From positions 1-38,378 of the forward strand of contig CAZBRO010000039.1 of the NCBI GenBank assembly GCA_964494505.1: a stretch of 38,378 nucleotides of DNA, read 5' to 3'. The translations under genes and the position numbers were made by a program. Below are positions 24,320-32,838 of this stretch, piece by piece. Source of the stretch: CAIYRG01 sp964494505 (lineage in GTDB: Bacteria; Pseudomonadota; Alphaproteobacteria; Micropepsales; Micropepsaceae). The notes beneath the pieces are model-generated. The model was not told the DNA's origin. It did not search any database and saw only the letters and a program-made list of their open reading frames with translations. Within the stretch, counting starts at the first letter, position 1; the number at the start of each line of letters is the position of its first letter.

Positions 24320-25219
24320 TCAGCCGTCCAAATCTTCGACCGCGTGGAATTTGTGCAGGTTCAGCACAACGCGGCCATCGGGAGCGCGGGACAGGATGTC
24401 GGAGAATTTCTTCTGCCAATGGATGTCGTGCGGCACATAAGAGTGCCGCGCATAGATCTTGTCGGAATAGGTTTCGTCGGTGCCGGAAAGGATGACCACG
24501 ATCTCGACCTGCTCGTCGAGCAGCGAATCGCGGGTGGCCCCGTGCAGCGGACTTCCCTCCTCGATGTGATGCATGACCGTCCAGGAGAGCGCGAACAGCG
24601 GCGTGCGGCGGCGGACCAGGGCAAGTTCCTCGAAGCGCCGCATGGTGTGGCCCTCCTTGGTGACGATCTGGCGCGCAAGCGAGACGGTGACCTCGGCCTC
24701 CATGATCTGATTGCCGCGCTGGTTGGCGACCCGGAACATGAACGTCGGCTTCCCCTCGAACGGCGCGATCACGGCAGGCCCGCTGAACATCACATGCGCC
24801 GTCGGGCGCGAGACTCGCGCGAAAATGGTTCCGCTCGCCAGCGCGATATTCAGGATACCGGCATAGGCTTCGAAGGTCGCCACCATGTTGGCGTAAAAGG
24901 ATTTGGGCGCCAGCGCGCCGTAGCCCAGCGTGGCGAAAGTCTGTACACTGAAGAAGAAGGCGTCCGCGAACGATCCGGGCCGCGCATTGGCGATGCCGCC
25001 GGGGTCCATCATATAGGCGACCGCGAACAACGCGTTGATGGTCAGATAGAGCACCGCCGTCCCGGCAATGAACGCCCACCAGTGCGCATCCAGCACGGCG
25101 GTGTAGATATCGTTCCAGCGACTGCTGCGCTGACCGGTGATGATGGGCTTGCGCCGGGGCCCGCGCGCGAGGATCCGCGGATAGGGCGTCGGGTCTTCGT
25201 CGGGCCGCTTACCCCGCAT
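24320..25219 (-). CDS. Inward-rectifier potassium channel (KirBac-like)
   Basis: A 299-residue channel subunit expected to form a K+-selective tetramer in the inner membrane. Residues about 45-75 hold a slide helix and the first membrane helix (WWAFIAGTAVLYLTINALFAVAYM region). The pore helix and filter read SVQTFATLGYGALAP, with TLGYG as the selectivity filter. A second membrane helix follows, and then the cytoplasmic Ig-like gating domain from about residue 130 (PTAHVMFSGPAVI, FRVANQRGNQIMEA). The start at 25219 follows the lactonase stop by 29 nt; longer readings would overlap that gene. Regulation by lipid or ligand is known for the family but not visible here. Confidence 0.93.
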   Translation of the reverse strand: MRGKRPDEDPTPYPRILARGPRRKPIITGQRSSRWNDIYTAVLDAHWWAFIAGTAVLYLTINALFAVAYMMDPGGIANARPGSFADAFFFSVQTFATLGYGALAPKSFYANMVATFEAYAGILNIALASGTIFARVSRPTAHVMFSGPAVIAPFEGKPTFMFRVANQRGNQIMEAEVTVSLARQIVTKEGHTMRRFEELALVRRRTPLFALSWTVMHHIEEGSPLHGATRDSLLDEQVEIVVILSGTDETYSDKIYARHSYVPHDIHWQKKFSDILSRAPDGRVVLNLHKFHAVEDLDG

Positions 25220-25248
25220 GGCGAGCCCTGCCGTCCAGCGATTCTCTC

Positions 25249-26265
25249 CTACGGCCGCAAGCCCGCGACCTTCACCCGGATGCGCGTCACCATGGTGCCG
25301 CCCGTGGTGTAGAGCGTCTTGGCGTCGTCGTCGCCCCAGCAAAGGTTCGAGAGCCGCTCCGGCGTCAGGATGGTGCCCAGGTGCTTGCCTTGCGGCGACA
25401 CGATCCAGATGCCGCCGGGGCCGCTGTCCCAGACATTCCCCTGAACGTCGATCTTCATGCCGTCGGGAAGGCCGGGCCGCGAATCCGAACCCATGTCGAT
25501 GAAGATTCCGCGATTCGCGACCGTGCCGTCGGGCTTCACATCGTAGCGGATGACCTTCTTGGCGCGGATGTCGTTGACGTACAGCACCTTCTCGTCGGGC
25601 GAGAAGGCGATGCCGTTGGGCGCGTCGACCGTGCCGTCGAGGAGTTCGAGCTTGCCGTCATGGATGCGGTAGACGCCGGTGTGGGGCACGCCTTCGGGCG
25701 GATTGTAGTCGGAGCTTTTGGTGTTGGCGCGGATGTCGGTGAAATAGATGTCGCCGTTCGATTTGATGACGATATCGTTGGGCGCGTTCAGATGGTGGCC
25801 TTCATATTTGTCGGCGAGCATGGTGATCTTGCCGTCGGCCTCGCGGCGCTCGACGGCGCCCGAACCCATCGCCACGAAGACCAGCCGGCCCTGCTTGTCC
25901 AGCGTCTCGCCATTGGCGCCGACCTGGACGTAATCCTTGCCGTTGCGTTGCTGGGCGATGGCGTTGGACTTGTCCTTCCCCTTCCAGATGTCCGCGAGAT
26001 AGGTGGTCACCTGCTTCGTCTTGGGGTCCCATTTGTCGATGCGGTTGGAGATCAGGTCGCTGAAGGTGAGGAAGCTGCCCTCCTTGCCGTGGTGCCAGAT
26101 GGGACCCTCGAAAAACTGGTCGTCCTGATGGATGATCTCGACCTTGGTATCGGGGGCGACAAGGGCATCAAGCGCGGGGTCGAGGCGTTCTACGGCGCTT
26201 TGCGCACGCGCGGCGCTCGCGCCCATGGCGGTGGCGGCCAGGAGAACAAGGACGAATCTCTTCAT
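25249..26265 (-). CDS. Exported SMP-30/gluconolactonase family protein
   Basis: A 338-residue six-bladed propeller with a signal peptide (FVLVLLAATAMGASAARAQ). Metal and active-site positions of the SMP-30 family are present: Glu in FFEGPIWH, Asn in LNAPNDIVI, Asn/Asp in DAPNGIAFSPDEKVLYVND and Asp in LPDGMKIDVQGNVW. Family members hydrolyse sugar lactones or related esters with a divalent metal. The ATG at 26265 has GGAGGA just upstream. The gene is probably transcribed together with the downstream potassium channel gene (29 nt gap). Confidence 0.9.
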   Translation of the reverse strand: MKRFVLVLLAATAMGASAARAQSAVERLDPALDALVAPDTKVEIIHQDDQFFEGPIWHHGKEGSFLTFSDLISNRIDKWDPKTKQVTTYLADIWKGKDKSNAIAQQRNGKDYVQVGANGETLDKQGRLVFVAMGSGAVERREADGKITMLADKYEGHHLNAPNDIVIKSNGDIYFTDIRANTKSSDYNPPEGVPHTGVYRIHDGKLELLDGTVDAPNGIAFSPDEKVLYVNDIRAKKVIRYDVKPDGTVANRGIFIDMGSDSRPGLPDGMKIDVQGNVWDSGPGGIWIVSPQGKHLGTILTPERLSNLCWGDDDAKTLYTTGGTMVTRIRVKVAGLRP

Positions 26266-26461
26266 GGGAATCCTCCGAATGGGAGAGGGCGGGGGGCTGC
26301 CCGTTTTTTCGGGGCCGGACCCTAGCATGGATTTTGCGGCCGCCCGAAGCGGTCAAAAACGCACCCGCGTCCGTCTATAAGTGCAGGGCCAGGAACGTCA
26401 TAGTGGGGCGGGAGAAGCCGGGCATGGCGCGTATATGCGGCGGCAGAAGCGGGGTTGGCCC

Positions 26462-27343
26462 ATGACGGCCGGTCCCGCAGACGCGCGCGCCCGGATCGAG
26501 GCTTTGGCGCTGGGCGACCCGCGTGCGGCCGCGCGCTTCATCGAGGAGATCGCGCCCACCGTCTGGAACGCGTGCAGGGTGCTGACGGGCGACGCGGCCG
26601 AGGCGCGCGAGGTTTTCCGCGAGACGCTTGCGAAGCTGAGTGCGGAGAATTTCGCGATCGTGCGCAGCTTCGATGGCCGCGGCACGCTCGAAGAATTTGT
26701 CGCACTCCGCTCGCGCGATCTTCTGGGCGACCGCGTGCTGCGGCTTTTGCGCCGGAATCGGGAGCGCGGCTGGCGGGCGTTCGAGAGCTTCTTCCGAGCC
26801 GATCTCGACAGGCTGATCCGCCGCCGCCTGCCTGGCGCCGCGCATGAGGACACGCGCCGCGACGCCTATCAGGCGATCTCTCTCGCGCTCGTCGAGAGCG
26901 ATTGCCGCCGCCTCAACGCCTATGGCGGTCAGGGGAGCTTTGCCGGTTTCGTTCTGCGCATGGCCGACCGCCTTCTGATCGATCATTTGCGCAACGCAAA
27001 TGCCCGCCGCCGCCCGATCGAGAAGATCGCAAAGCTGGCGACGCTGGATGGCGAGACGGTCGAGGCTTCGGCCGAGGCCCGCCATCTGCGCGCGGAAGAA
27101 GATGCGCAATTGGCCGAGGCTGCCGATGTTCTGGCGCGCGCGATTCCATCGCTCTCCGAAGCGGAACAGCTCTATCTCGCGATTCTGCTGGCGCACGCCG
27201 AGCCGCTGCCTGCTCGCGAAATCGCGCGGGCCATGCAGCGCCCTGTCGAGGACATCTACAAAATGAAGCAGCGTATCCTCAAACGCTTGCGCGATCTCAT
27301 CGCCGAAGATGCGGCCGTCAAAACCTGGCGCGCGTCCGTCTAG
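26462..27343 (+). CDS. Sigma-70-family-like protein with duplicated sigma-2 region
   Basis: A 293-residue protein. Residues 107-183 read like an ECF sigma region 2 (DAYQAISLALVESDCRRLNAY, then GSFAGFVLRMADRLLIDHLRN), and residues 222-281 like region 4 with a helix-turn-helix (PAREIARAMQRPVEDIYKMK). Residues 26-99 form a second, weaker copy of the region 2 pattern (EAREVFRETLAKL, then DGRGTLEEFVALRSRDLLGDRVL). Whether it directs RNA polymerase is unproven. The following gene encodes a single-pass membrane protein, in the place of an anti-sigma factor. The start is uncertain: 26462 is a plausible ATG, and longer in-frame options exist upstream. Confidence 0.7.
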   Translation: MTAGPADARARIEALALGDPRAAARFIEEIAPTVWNACRVLTGDAAEAREVFRETLAKLSAENFAIVRSFDGRGTLEEFVALRSRDLLGDRVLRLLRRNRERGWRAFESFFRADLDRLIRRRLPGAAHEDTRRDAYQAISLALVESDCRRLNAYGGQGSFAGFVLRMADRLLIDHLRNANARRRPIEKIAKLATLDGETVEASAEARHLRAEEDAQLAEAADVLARAIPSLSEAEQLYLAILLAHAEPLPAREIARAMQRPVEDIYKMKQRILKRLRDLIAEDAAVKTWRASV

Positions 27344-27362
27344 AAGGGTGATGGAGAGACCC

Positions 27363-29486
27363 ATGGACAGAATCGGACCGGAACGCGTGTTGGAGCAGAT
27401 GCTGGCGGAGCCGGAGGAAGCCGGGAGCGCGGCCACGCCCAAGATGCGCGCCACACTTGCCGCCGAACTGATGTGGCTCGATTGGAATGCGCCCGCGGAA
27501 TTCGGCGAAGGCGAGGCGGCGCAGGAATTTCTCAAGCGGCTTGCGGCCGAGACATCTCCCGTTCCTCCCGAGCTCGTCGCGGCGGTTGTGGCGGATTGCG
27601 TGCGCGAGGCGCGCAAACCCGCTGCAGCCGCCCGGCGGGTTTGGAGTTCTCCACGCCTGGCGCGGCGCGCGGCATGGGTAGGCGGCGCCATTGCGGCAAG
27701 CGTGGCGGTCGTCATGATCGCCCGGACGGGCAAAATTTCATTGCCGCCGGCGGGACAGCAAAATGCCGCTTCCGTCGAGCCCGCGAAATCGGCCGCCCAG
27801 GCGACTGTGGCCGTTATCGGACCTGGGGGCACGGCGAGCTTGCCCTCGGCCGGAGAACGCATCGCCCAGCAGCCTGTCTACACGGCGCCCAATCCGCCGC
27901 AACCGATCACCAGCCACGCCGTGACGGCCGAGGATTACCCGGCGGAGTCCATTGCGCAGCATCAAGAGGGAAGCGTCCGAGTCGAATATCTGATCCAGAC
28001 GGATGGCGGGGTTGGCGAATGCCGCGTGACCAATTCGAGCGGTTTCCCGCAGCTCGATGAAGCCGCGTGCAGGATCGTGACGTCACGGTGGCGTTTCAAG
28101 CCCGCCTCTTTGCTGGACGGCAGCCCTGTCGCGATATGGATGCCAGCGAACATCGTTTTCCAGCTTGGCGGCGGCGCAGCAATTCCCCCGCCAGCGGATG
28201 CCGCTACCGCCCTGGCGAATATTCCCGCCGATAAAGGCCCCCTCGCCGGCTTGATCCTGTCGGCGCAAGCCGACGCCAAGGCCGGCCGTTTTGCCGACGC
28301 AATTGCAAAGGCCAGACAAGCCGATGCGATGCCCGGAAAGCCTGCGGCGATCGGGATACAGCTTCACAAGATGATCCTCAATTGGGCGATCCAGGAGAAA
28401 GATTACAAAGCGGCACTCGATGAGGCCGAGAAGATGATTGCCGCGAACGAGGGCAACCGGACGGAGAATCTGAAACAGGCGCTCGCGATAGCATCGGCGA
28501 TGAAGAACGAGGCTAAGCAGAAGGCGTTCGCCGACCAGCTTGGCATCGCGGCGCCTGCGCCGCGCGTTGTGCGCGCCGCCATTGGGCGGCTGCTTCAGGA
28601 GGCCCAGAAGGCCATCGAGATGAAGGACTTTGCCGCGGCCCTCGCGAAAATCGAAGAGGCCGACCGAGTGAAGGACAAGACGCCCTATGAAGAATATATG
28701 GTCTCGAAATATCTGGGCTTCATCGCAATCAACCAGCCGATGCCGGATTATCCCGCCGCAACGAGCGCCTATAACCGCGAGGTCGAATCGGGTGCGGCGC
28801 CCGACGCGGAAAAGCCGATCATCTATGGCGTCGCGATGCGCCTGAACTATCAGGCCATGAATTATGCCGCGGTGATCGAAGATGCGACCGCGTTGAAGGC
28901 CATCGCCCCGCTCGACGAAACGTCCTATCTCGTGCTGATCCAGTCCTATTACAACATGATGGATTACGCGAACGTGGTGGGCGCGGTGCAAGAGGCGCTC
29001 ATCGCACATCGAATGACCAGAGCGACCCTTGAAGGTATCCAACATATCCTGGAGCAAATCGTCGAAAAACAAGCGGCGAGCAGCATGCCGGATCAACGTG
29101 TCCTGCGTCTCCTGAACGTTGTGCGTGGCTTGGCGCACGCGGCCGCCGGCCAAAACACATCAGCAACAGCGCAGAGAAATACGGCTAATCCCCCTTCGCC
29201 ACCCACGCCGCCCATTGCCACGACCAGCCATGCCGTGACGGCCGACGATTACCCCCCCGTGTCCGTCCGGCTGCAGGAACAGGGCAAAGTCCAGATCAAA
29301 TACACAATCGCACCCGATGGGTATGTCAGCGATTGCCGTGTTACACACTCGAGCGGCAAGCCTCGGCTCGACGATGCGGCGTGTACGATGGCGAAGAAAA
29401 GATGGTTCTTCAAACCGGCAATTCAGGACGGCCGGCCGGTGGCGGTGAAAGACGTCGCCGCTGAAGTCATCTTCGTGCTGAAATGA
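27363..29486 (+). CDS. Membrane protein with TonB-C / helical-repeat / TonB-C architecture
   Basis: A 707-residue protein. Residues 1-95 are a cytoplasmic helical segment, 102-120 one membrane helix, and 122-180 a Pro/Ala-rich linker. Residues about 184-268 form a first TonB C-terminal-like domain (TSHAVTAEDYP, then VEYLIQTDGGVGECRVTNSS and RWRFKPA). About 285-600 are TPR-like helices (AKAGRFADAIAKARQADAM, AQKAIEMKDFAAALAKIEEA). Residues about 621-707 are a second TonB-C domain (TSHAVTADDYP, then IKYTIAPDGYVSDCRV). The two TonB-C copies share opening and core motifs, so they arose by duplication. The gene starts 19 nt after the sigma-like gene, with GGAGAG before the ATG. An anti-sigma or envelope-sensing role is inferred from topology and neighbours. 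Confidence 0.75.
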   Translation: MDRIGPERVLEQMLAEPEEAGSAATPKMRATLAAELMWLDWNAPAEFGEGEAAQEFLKRLAAETSPVPPELVAAVVADCVREARKPAAAARRVWSSPRLARRAAWVGGAIAASVAVVMIARTGKISLPPAGQQNAASVEPAKSAAQATVAVIGPGGTASLPSAGERIAQQPVYTAPNPPQPITSHAVTAEDYPAESIAQHQEGSVRVEYLIQTDGGVGECRVTNSSGFPQLDEAACRIVTSRWRFKPASLLDGSPVAIWMPANIVFQLGGGAAIPPPADAATALANIPADKGPLAGLILSAQADAKAGRFADAIAKARQADAMPGKPAAIGIQLHKMILNWAIQEKDYKAALDEAEKMIAANEGNRTENLKQALAIASAMKNEAKQKAFADQLGIAAPAPRVVRAAIGRLLQEAQKAIEMKDFAAALAKIEEADRVKDKTPYEEYMVSKYLGFIAINQPMPDYPAATSAYNREVESGAAPDAEKPIIYGVAMRLNYQAMNYAAVIEDATALKAIAPLDETSYLVLIQSYYNMMDYANVVGAVQEALIAHRMTRATLEGIQHILEQIVEKQAASSMPDQRVLRLLNVVRGLAHAAAGQNTSATAQRNTANPPSPPTPPIATTSHAVTADDYPPVSVRLQEQGKVQIKYTIAPDGYVSDCRVTHSSGKPRLDDAACTMAKKRWFFKPAIQDGRPVAVKDVAAEVIFVLK

Positions 29487-29569
29487 CGCGCCTCAGACCT
29501 CCACCCTCATCGGTAGTGGGTAGTGGGTCAGTTTGAAATTTCCAGCACTCACTCTATGCTTTGGGTACA

Positions 29570-29971
29570 ATGTCCGCTCGGCTAGGCAAAGTCCTCTGCG
29601 TTGTCGCGCTGGTTGCCAGCGCTCCGGTGTCTGCCGCTGAGCTATGGGATTGTACCTACAAGAGTATGCCGGTCGGTGTATCCGGCAGAATAGAAATTCA
29701 GATTGATGGCAAAGCGATGGTTTGGGGTTCGAGCGTAGGCGACATCAAACCTGTCCTGAGAAATGTTCGATATCAAGTCCTCGAAAACAACGATGTGGGA
29801 CTCGTTGCAGCCACCTCAACGGCCCTCTTTCCCTCCAAATCGTTAGGCCCAATGGTTGGAGGGGCAATGATCACGCTCAACAAATCCAACGGTGAATTAC
29901 GCTTTGTGGATACAGCAGATACTGACCACCGCATTGTGGGAGCTTGCAAAGTAAATTCGGCCGCTCCCTGA
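29570..29971 (+). CDS. Small secreted protein of unknown function
   Basis: A 133-residue protein with a signal peptide (VLCVVALVASAPVSAAE) and a mature domain with two cysteines (WDCTYK near the start and GACKVN at the end) that could form one disulfide. The pattern of short strands suggests a beta-rich lipocalin-like or immunoglobulin-like fold, but I do not recognise a family. Base composition is lower in GC than its neighbours. It ends 35 nt before the convergent DUF971 gene. Confidence 0.6.
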   Translation: MSARLGKVLCVVALVASAPVSAAELWDCTYKSMPVGVSGRIEIQIDGKAMVWGSSVGDIKPVLRNVRYQVLENNDVGLVAATSTALFPSKSLGPMVGGAMITLNKSNGELRFVDTADTDHRIVGACKVNSAAP

Positions 29972-30006
29972 TTCAAACCCGGCCGAGAAGCAGCTTCAGC
30001 AGCCGG

Positions 30007-30372
30007 CTAATCCCGCTTCAATCCCTTGGCGGCAAGCCCTTCGAGATAATCCGCCCACTTCCTGTCGTGCTCGCGGCCGAGCTCCAACAGATAGGACCAG
30101 CTGTACAGACCCGAATCGTGCCGATCGTCGAAAACGATGCGCACCGCGTAATGGCCGACCGGCTCCAGGCGGGCGATTTTCACCTGTCGCTTGCCCGGTA
30201 CGAATGTGCGCTCGATAGGCCCATGGCCCTGAACCTCGGCGCTGGGCGATTCCACGCGCAGATATTCGGCGGCGAGCGCAAACGCATCCCCATTGTCAAA
30301 GCGGACGTTCAGCACGTCCTTCGCCGGATTGAGCCGCAGTTCCGTCGGCCAGGGTGTGGGCCCCTCGCTCAT
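30007..30372 (-). CDS. DUF971 (gamma-butyrobetaine hydroxylase-like N-domain) protein
   Basis: A 121-residue cytoplasmic protein. The pattern WPTELRLNPAKDVLNVRFD, then EYLRVESPSAEVQGHG and the closing HDSGLYSWSYLLELG matches the DUF971 family, found as a domain in gamma-butyrobetaine hydroxylases and as a stand-alone protein near Fe-S cluster maintenance genes in many bacteria. Its role is not proven. The ATG overlaps the stop of the upstream Trm112-like gene by 4 nt, so the two are translationally coupled. It is the last gene of the cluster. Confidence 0.88.
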   Translation of the reverse strand: MSEGPTPWPTELRLNPAKDVLNVRFDNGDAFALAAEYLRVESPSAEVQGHGPIERTFVPGKRQVKIARLEPVGHYAVRIVFDDRHDSGLYSWSYLLELGREHDRKWADYLEGLAAKGLKRD

Positions 30373-30554
30373 GCCTGCTCGCGTTCGGACAGCGTGCGCG
30401 CCTCGTCGATCAGCATCACCGGAATCCCGTCGCGTATCGGATAAGCGAGCCCCGCCTTCTTGCTGATCAGTTCCTGGCGTTCGCGGTCATAGATCAGCGG
30501 CCCTTTGGTGACCGGGCAAACCAGGATTTCCAGAAGTTTCGGATCGACGTCCAT
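30369..30554 (-). CDS. Trm112 family protein
   Basis: A 61-residue protein of the Trm112/YcaR family. The conserved start LLEILVCPVTKGPLIYD and LAYPIRDGIPVMLIDEAR are diagnostic. Eukaryotic Trm112 activates methyltransferases; bacterial forms have been linked to methyltransferase partners, but the partner here is unknown. Only one Cys remains of the zinc-ligand set, as is common in alphaproteobacterial versions. It overlaps the DUF971 gene by 4 nt and follows the acetyltransferase gene by 10 nt. Confidence 0.88.
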   Translation of the reverse strand: MDVDPKLLEILVCPVTKGPLIYDRERQELISKKAGLAYPIRDGIPVMLIDEARTLSEREQA

Positions 30555-30564
30555 GATCAAAGCC

Positions 30565-31065
30565 TCAATCGGCGAGAATTGCCCAGCGCTCGTGATCGCG
30601 CCATTCCCCGCAAATGCGCAGGTAGCGCGGCGAGTACCCTTCCAAGCTAAAGCCCAATCGCTTGACCAGCGCAATCGAGCGCGCGTTTCCGGGTTGGATG
30701 TTCGCTTCCACCCGGTGCAGCCCAAGCTCATCGAAGGCGTGGCGCACCGCGAGCCCCACGGCTTCCCGCATCAGCCCGCGGCCCTGAAATCGCACCATGC
30801 CGTAATAGCCGAGATAGGCCGATTGAAAGGAGCCGCCGACGATTTCGTTCAGGTTGATCACGCCGCCGATGCCGCTTGTCTCTTCCTCGATGGCGACAAA
30901 GCTCACATGGGGTCCGGTGAGATGGCGTCCGAGCCACGCATGGAAGCCCTTTTCCTCCATGAACGGCTCGACCCAGGGGAGGTGGTAGGCCCGGCTTTCC
31001 ACGTTCGCCCGGATGAGCGCGGGGCAATCGGCTCGTGTGGGGTGCCGCAGCAGCACTCGTCCCAT
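30565..31065 (-). CDS. RimJ/RimL-type GNAT N-acetyltransferase
   Basis: A 166-residue acetyl-CoA-dependent transferase. Family features are LRHPTRADCPALI at the start, the acetyl-CoA binding loop FQGRGLMREAV (Q/RxxGxG/A) and the late segment HRVEANIQPGNARSIALVKRLGF found in protein N-terminal alanine acetyltransferases. The likely target is a ribosomal or other protein N-terminus, though small-molecule targets cannot be excluded. It sits 11 nt after the Lon-N gene and 10 nt before the Trm112-like gene. Confidence 0.88.
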   Translation of the reverse strand: MGRVLLRHPTRADCPALIRANVESRAYHLPWVEPFMEEKGFHAWLGRHLTGPHVSFVAIEEETSGIGGVINLNEIVGGSFQSAYLGYYGMVRFQGRGLMREAVGLAVRHAFDELGLHRVEANIQPGNARSIALVKRLGFSLEGYSPRYLRICGEWRDHERWAILAD

Positions 31066-31076
31066 CGGGAGCGCCT

Positions 31077-31748
31077 CTAATTGATGGACGGCGTGCCGCC
31101 CGAGGGAATCGCCGTCGCATTGGCGATTTCGATCAGCGTGATCAGCGCATCCGCCCGCTCTTTCAACCCCGGGGCTTCCAGCAGCGCCTGCTTCTCGCTC
31201 GGATCGAACGGGCAGAGCATGCAGAGCGCGTTGATCAACTGCTCCGGCGGCGCCTCGTCGATGGATTTCCAGTCGGTCTGCATGGCGCGGTCCGAAAGAT
31301 AGGGCCGCAGCGCCGACATCAGCCGCTCGCGCGCGATGGCGGGGTTCAGCGTCGACAGCAGATCGTCGGAAAAGAGCGAATAATCGGCAGCGACCTGGCG
31401 ATAGGGCGTTTGGGATTCGCGTTCGCCGGAGGCCTGGAAACGCGCGATTCCCGTCAGCGTAATGAGATAGCGCCCGTCATCGGTTTCGCTGTAATCGGTG
31501 ATGCGCCCGACGCAGCCCACCTGGCACAGCGCCGGGTTCTTGGCATTGTCCGCACCCGGATTGCGCGGCTGAACCATGCCGATCAGGCGGTACTGGTCCA
31601 TCGCCGCATCCACCATGGCGAGATAGCGCGGCTCGAACACATTCAGCGGCAGTTTGGCGCGCGGAAGCAGAATGACCCCGGTCAATGGAAAGATGGGGAT
31701 GACCGGCGGCAGGTCGCCGATGTTGCGGTAGCGTCTGGGCGCGGTCAT
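31077..31748 (-). CDS. Lon substrate-binding (LonN) domain protein
   Basis: A 223-residue stand-alone copy of the Lon protease N-terminal domain with no ATPase or protease part. IPIFPLTGVILLPRAKLPLNVFEPRYL and GCVGRITDY are the family landmarks. The role is probably recognition of unfolded protein, but no biochemical function is established. Start and stop overlap with the upstream thioredoxin gene by one base (TGATG), which indicates tight coupling. The CnoX-LonN pairing is a recurrent alphaproteobacterial arrangement. Confidence 0.92.
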   Translation of the reverse strand: MTAPRRYRNIGDLPPVIPIFPLTGVILLPRAKLPLNVFEPRYLAMVDAAMDQYRLIGMVQPRNPGADNAKNPALCQVGCVGRITDYSETDDGRYLITLTGIARFQASGERESQTPYRQVAADYSLFSDDLLSTLNPAIARERLMSALRPYLSDRAMQTDWKSIDEAPPEQLINALCMLCPFDPSEKQALLEAPGLKERADALITLIEIANATAIPSGGTPSIN

Positions 31749-32725
31749 CAGGAGAAGAGAATGGAGGAAAGCCGCCGACGCGCCGAAAGCGTGCGCGGAT
31801 CGGCCGGGCCCATGGCTTCGAACAGGGTCACCAGATGCTTGCGCGCGGCCTCCTCGTTCCATTTGCGGTCCCGCCTGACAATTTCCAGAAGCTGATCGAT
31901 GGCTTCCTCGCGGCTGCCCTTGGCGTCGAGCCCCAGCGCCAGATCGAAGCGGGCCTGCAAATCGGCCGGATCGGCGGCCAATTTCGCATGCAGAGGCGCA
32001 AGCTCGCCCGCGGACGCGGCACTTTCCTTCAAGGCGAGTTCGGCTTCGACCGCCCGGATGGCTTCGTCGGCCGCGGCATCGGGGCGGACCAGTCCCAGGG
32101 TTTGCCGCGCCCGCTCCAGGTCGCCGCTTTCGAGGTAGCAGCGCGCCAGGCCCGCCACCGCTTTGGGGTGGCCGGGGTCTTCCTGCAGGATGTGACCGTA
32201 AATCTGCGCCGCGGAGGCGAGATCATGCTGGGCCAGCGCATCGGCAGCCATCGCGAGGGCGTCTTCGGCGGCAGCCGCCATGTCCGGGGCGCCCGGACCC
32301 ATCAGCCCCTGCACGAATTGGCGGAGCTGGCTCTCAGGGATCGCGCCCATGAAGCCATCGACCGGCTGTCCGTTCCGGAAGGCGTAGACCGTGGGAATCG
32401 ATTGGATGCGCAGCTGCTGGGCGATTTCCGGATTTTCGTCGATGTTCACCTTGACCAGCCTGACCGCGCCCTTGGCCTCGGTGACGAGCTTTTCGAGCGA
32501 GGGGCCCAATTGCTTGCAGGGTCCGCACCAGGGCGCCCAGAAATCGACGATGACGGGCACCTCCATCGAGGCGTCCAGGACATCGGCTGCAAACGTGGCG
32601 AGGGACGCATCCTTGATATAGGCGGCAGCAGGGACGGGCGCGGCCCCGGCGGGGGCCGGTTTTCCTTGCGCGGTGTCGCGGCTCGTCTTGAGCGGGCGGC
32701 CGGTCGGATCGATGAGCGAAGCCAT
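31748..32725 (-). CDS. cnoX: Co-chaperedoxin CnoX-like thioredoxin with TPR tail
   Basis: A 325-residue protein. The N-terminal thioredoxin domain carries an intact active site (FWAPWCGPCKQLG) and the cis-proline segment SIPTVYAF. The C-terminal half (about 170-325) is TPR-like helices (ALAQHDLASAAQIYGHILQED and similar). In E. coli CnoX/YbbN holds unfolded proteins and hands them to GroEL; alphaproteobacterial versions keep a redox-active CxxC, as here, so they can also reduce clients. The start at 32725 is chosen over upstream in-frame ATGs because it has AAAGG at a suitable distance. It leads the LonN, acetyltransferase, Trm112 and DUF971 genes. Confidence 0.92.
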   Translation of the reverse strand: MASLIDPTGRPLKTSRDTAQGKPAPAGAAPVPAAAYIKDASLATFAADVLDASMEVPVIVDFWAPWCGPCKQLGPSLEKLVTEAKGAVRLVKVNIDENPEIAQQLRIQSIPTVYAFRNGQPVDGFMGAIPESQLRQFVQGLMGPGAPDMAAAAEDALAMAADALAQHDLASAAQIYGHILQEDPGHPKAVAGLARCYLESGDLERARQTLGLVRPDAAADEAIRAVEAELALKESAASAGELAPLHAKLAADPADLQARFDLALGLDAKGSREEAIDQLLEIVRRDRKWNEEAARKHLVTLFEAMGPADPRTLSARRRLSSILFS

Positions 32726-32838
32726 GGTGTGCCTTTGGGTCATGTCTTGGGGCGAGTGCTTTTGCACGTCTTGGCCCTCAACATGGGTCGTTGGCGGGGA
32801 AAAGCCAAGCCTTGAGGAGCGGATTTGGCGGGTGGACG

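Noticed and set aside
26285..26315. Short GC stem followed by six T on the plus strand
   Set aside because: No plus-strand gene lies upstream, so a terminator role has no support; the stem is only 4 bp.
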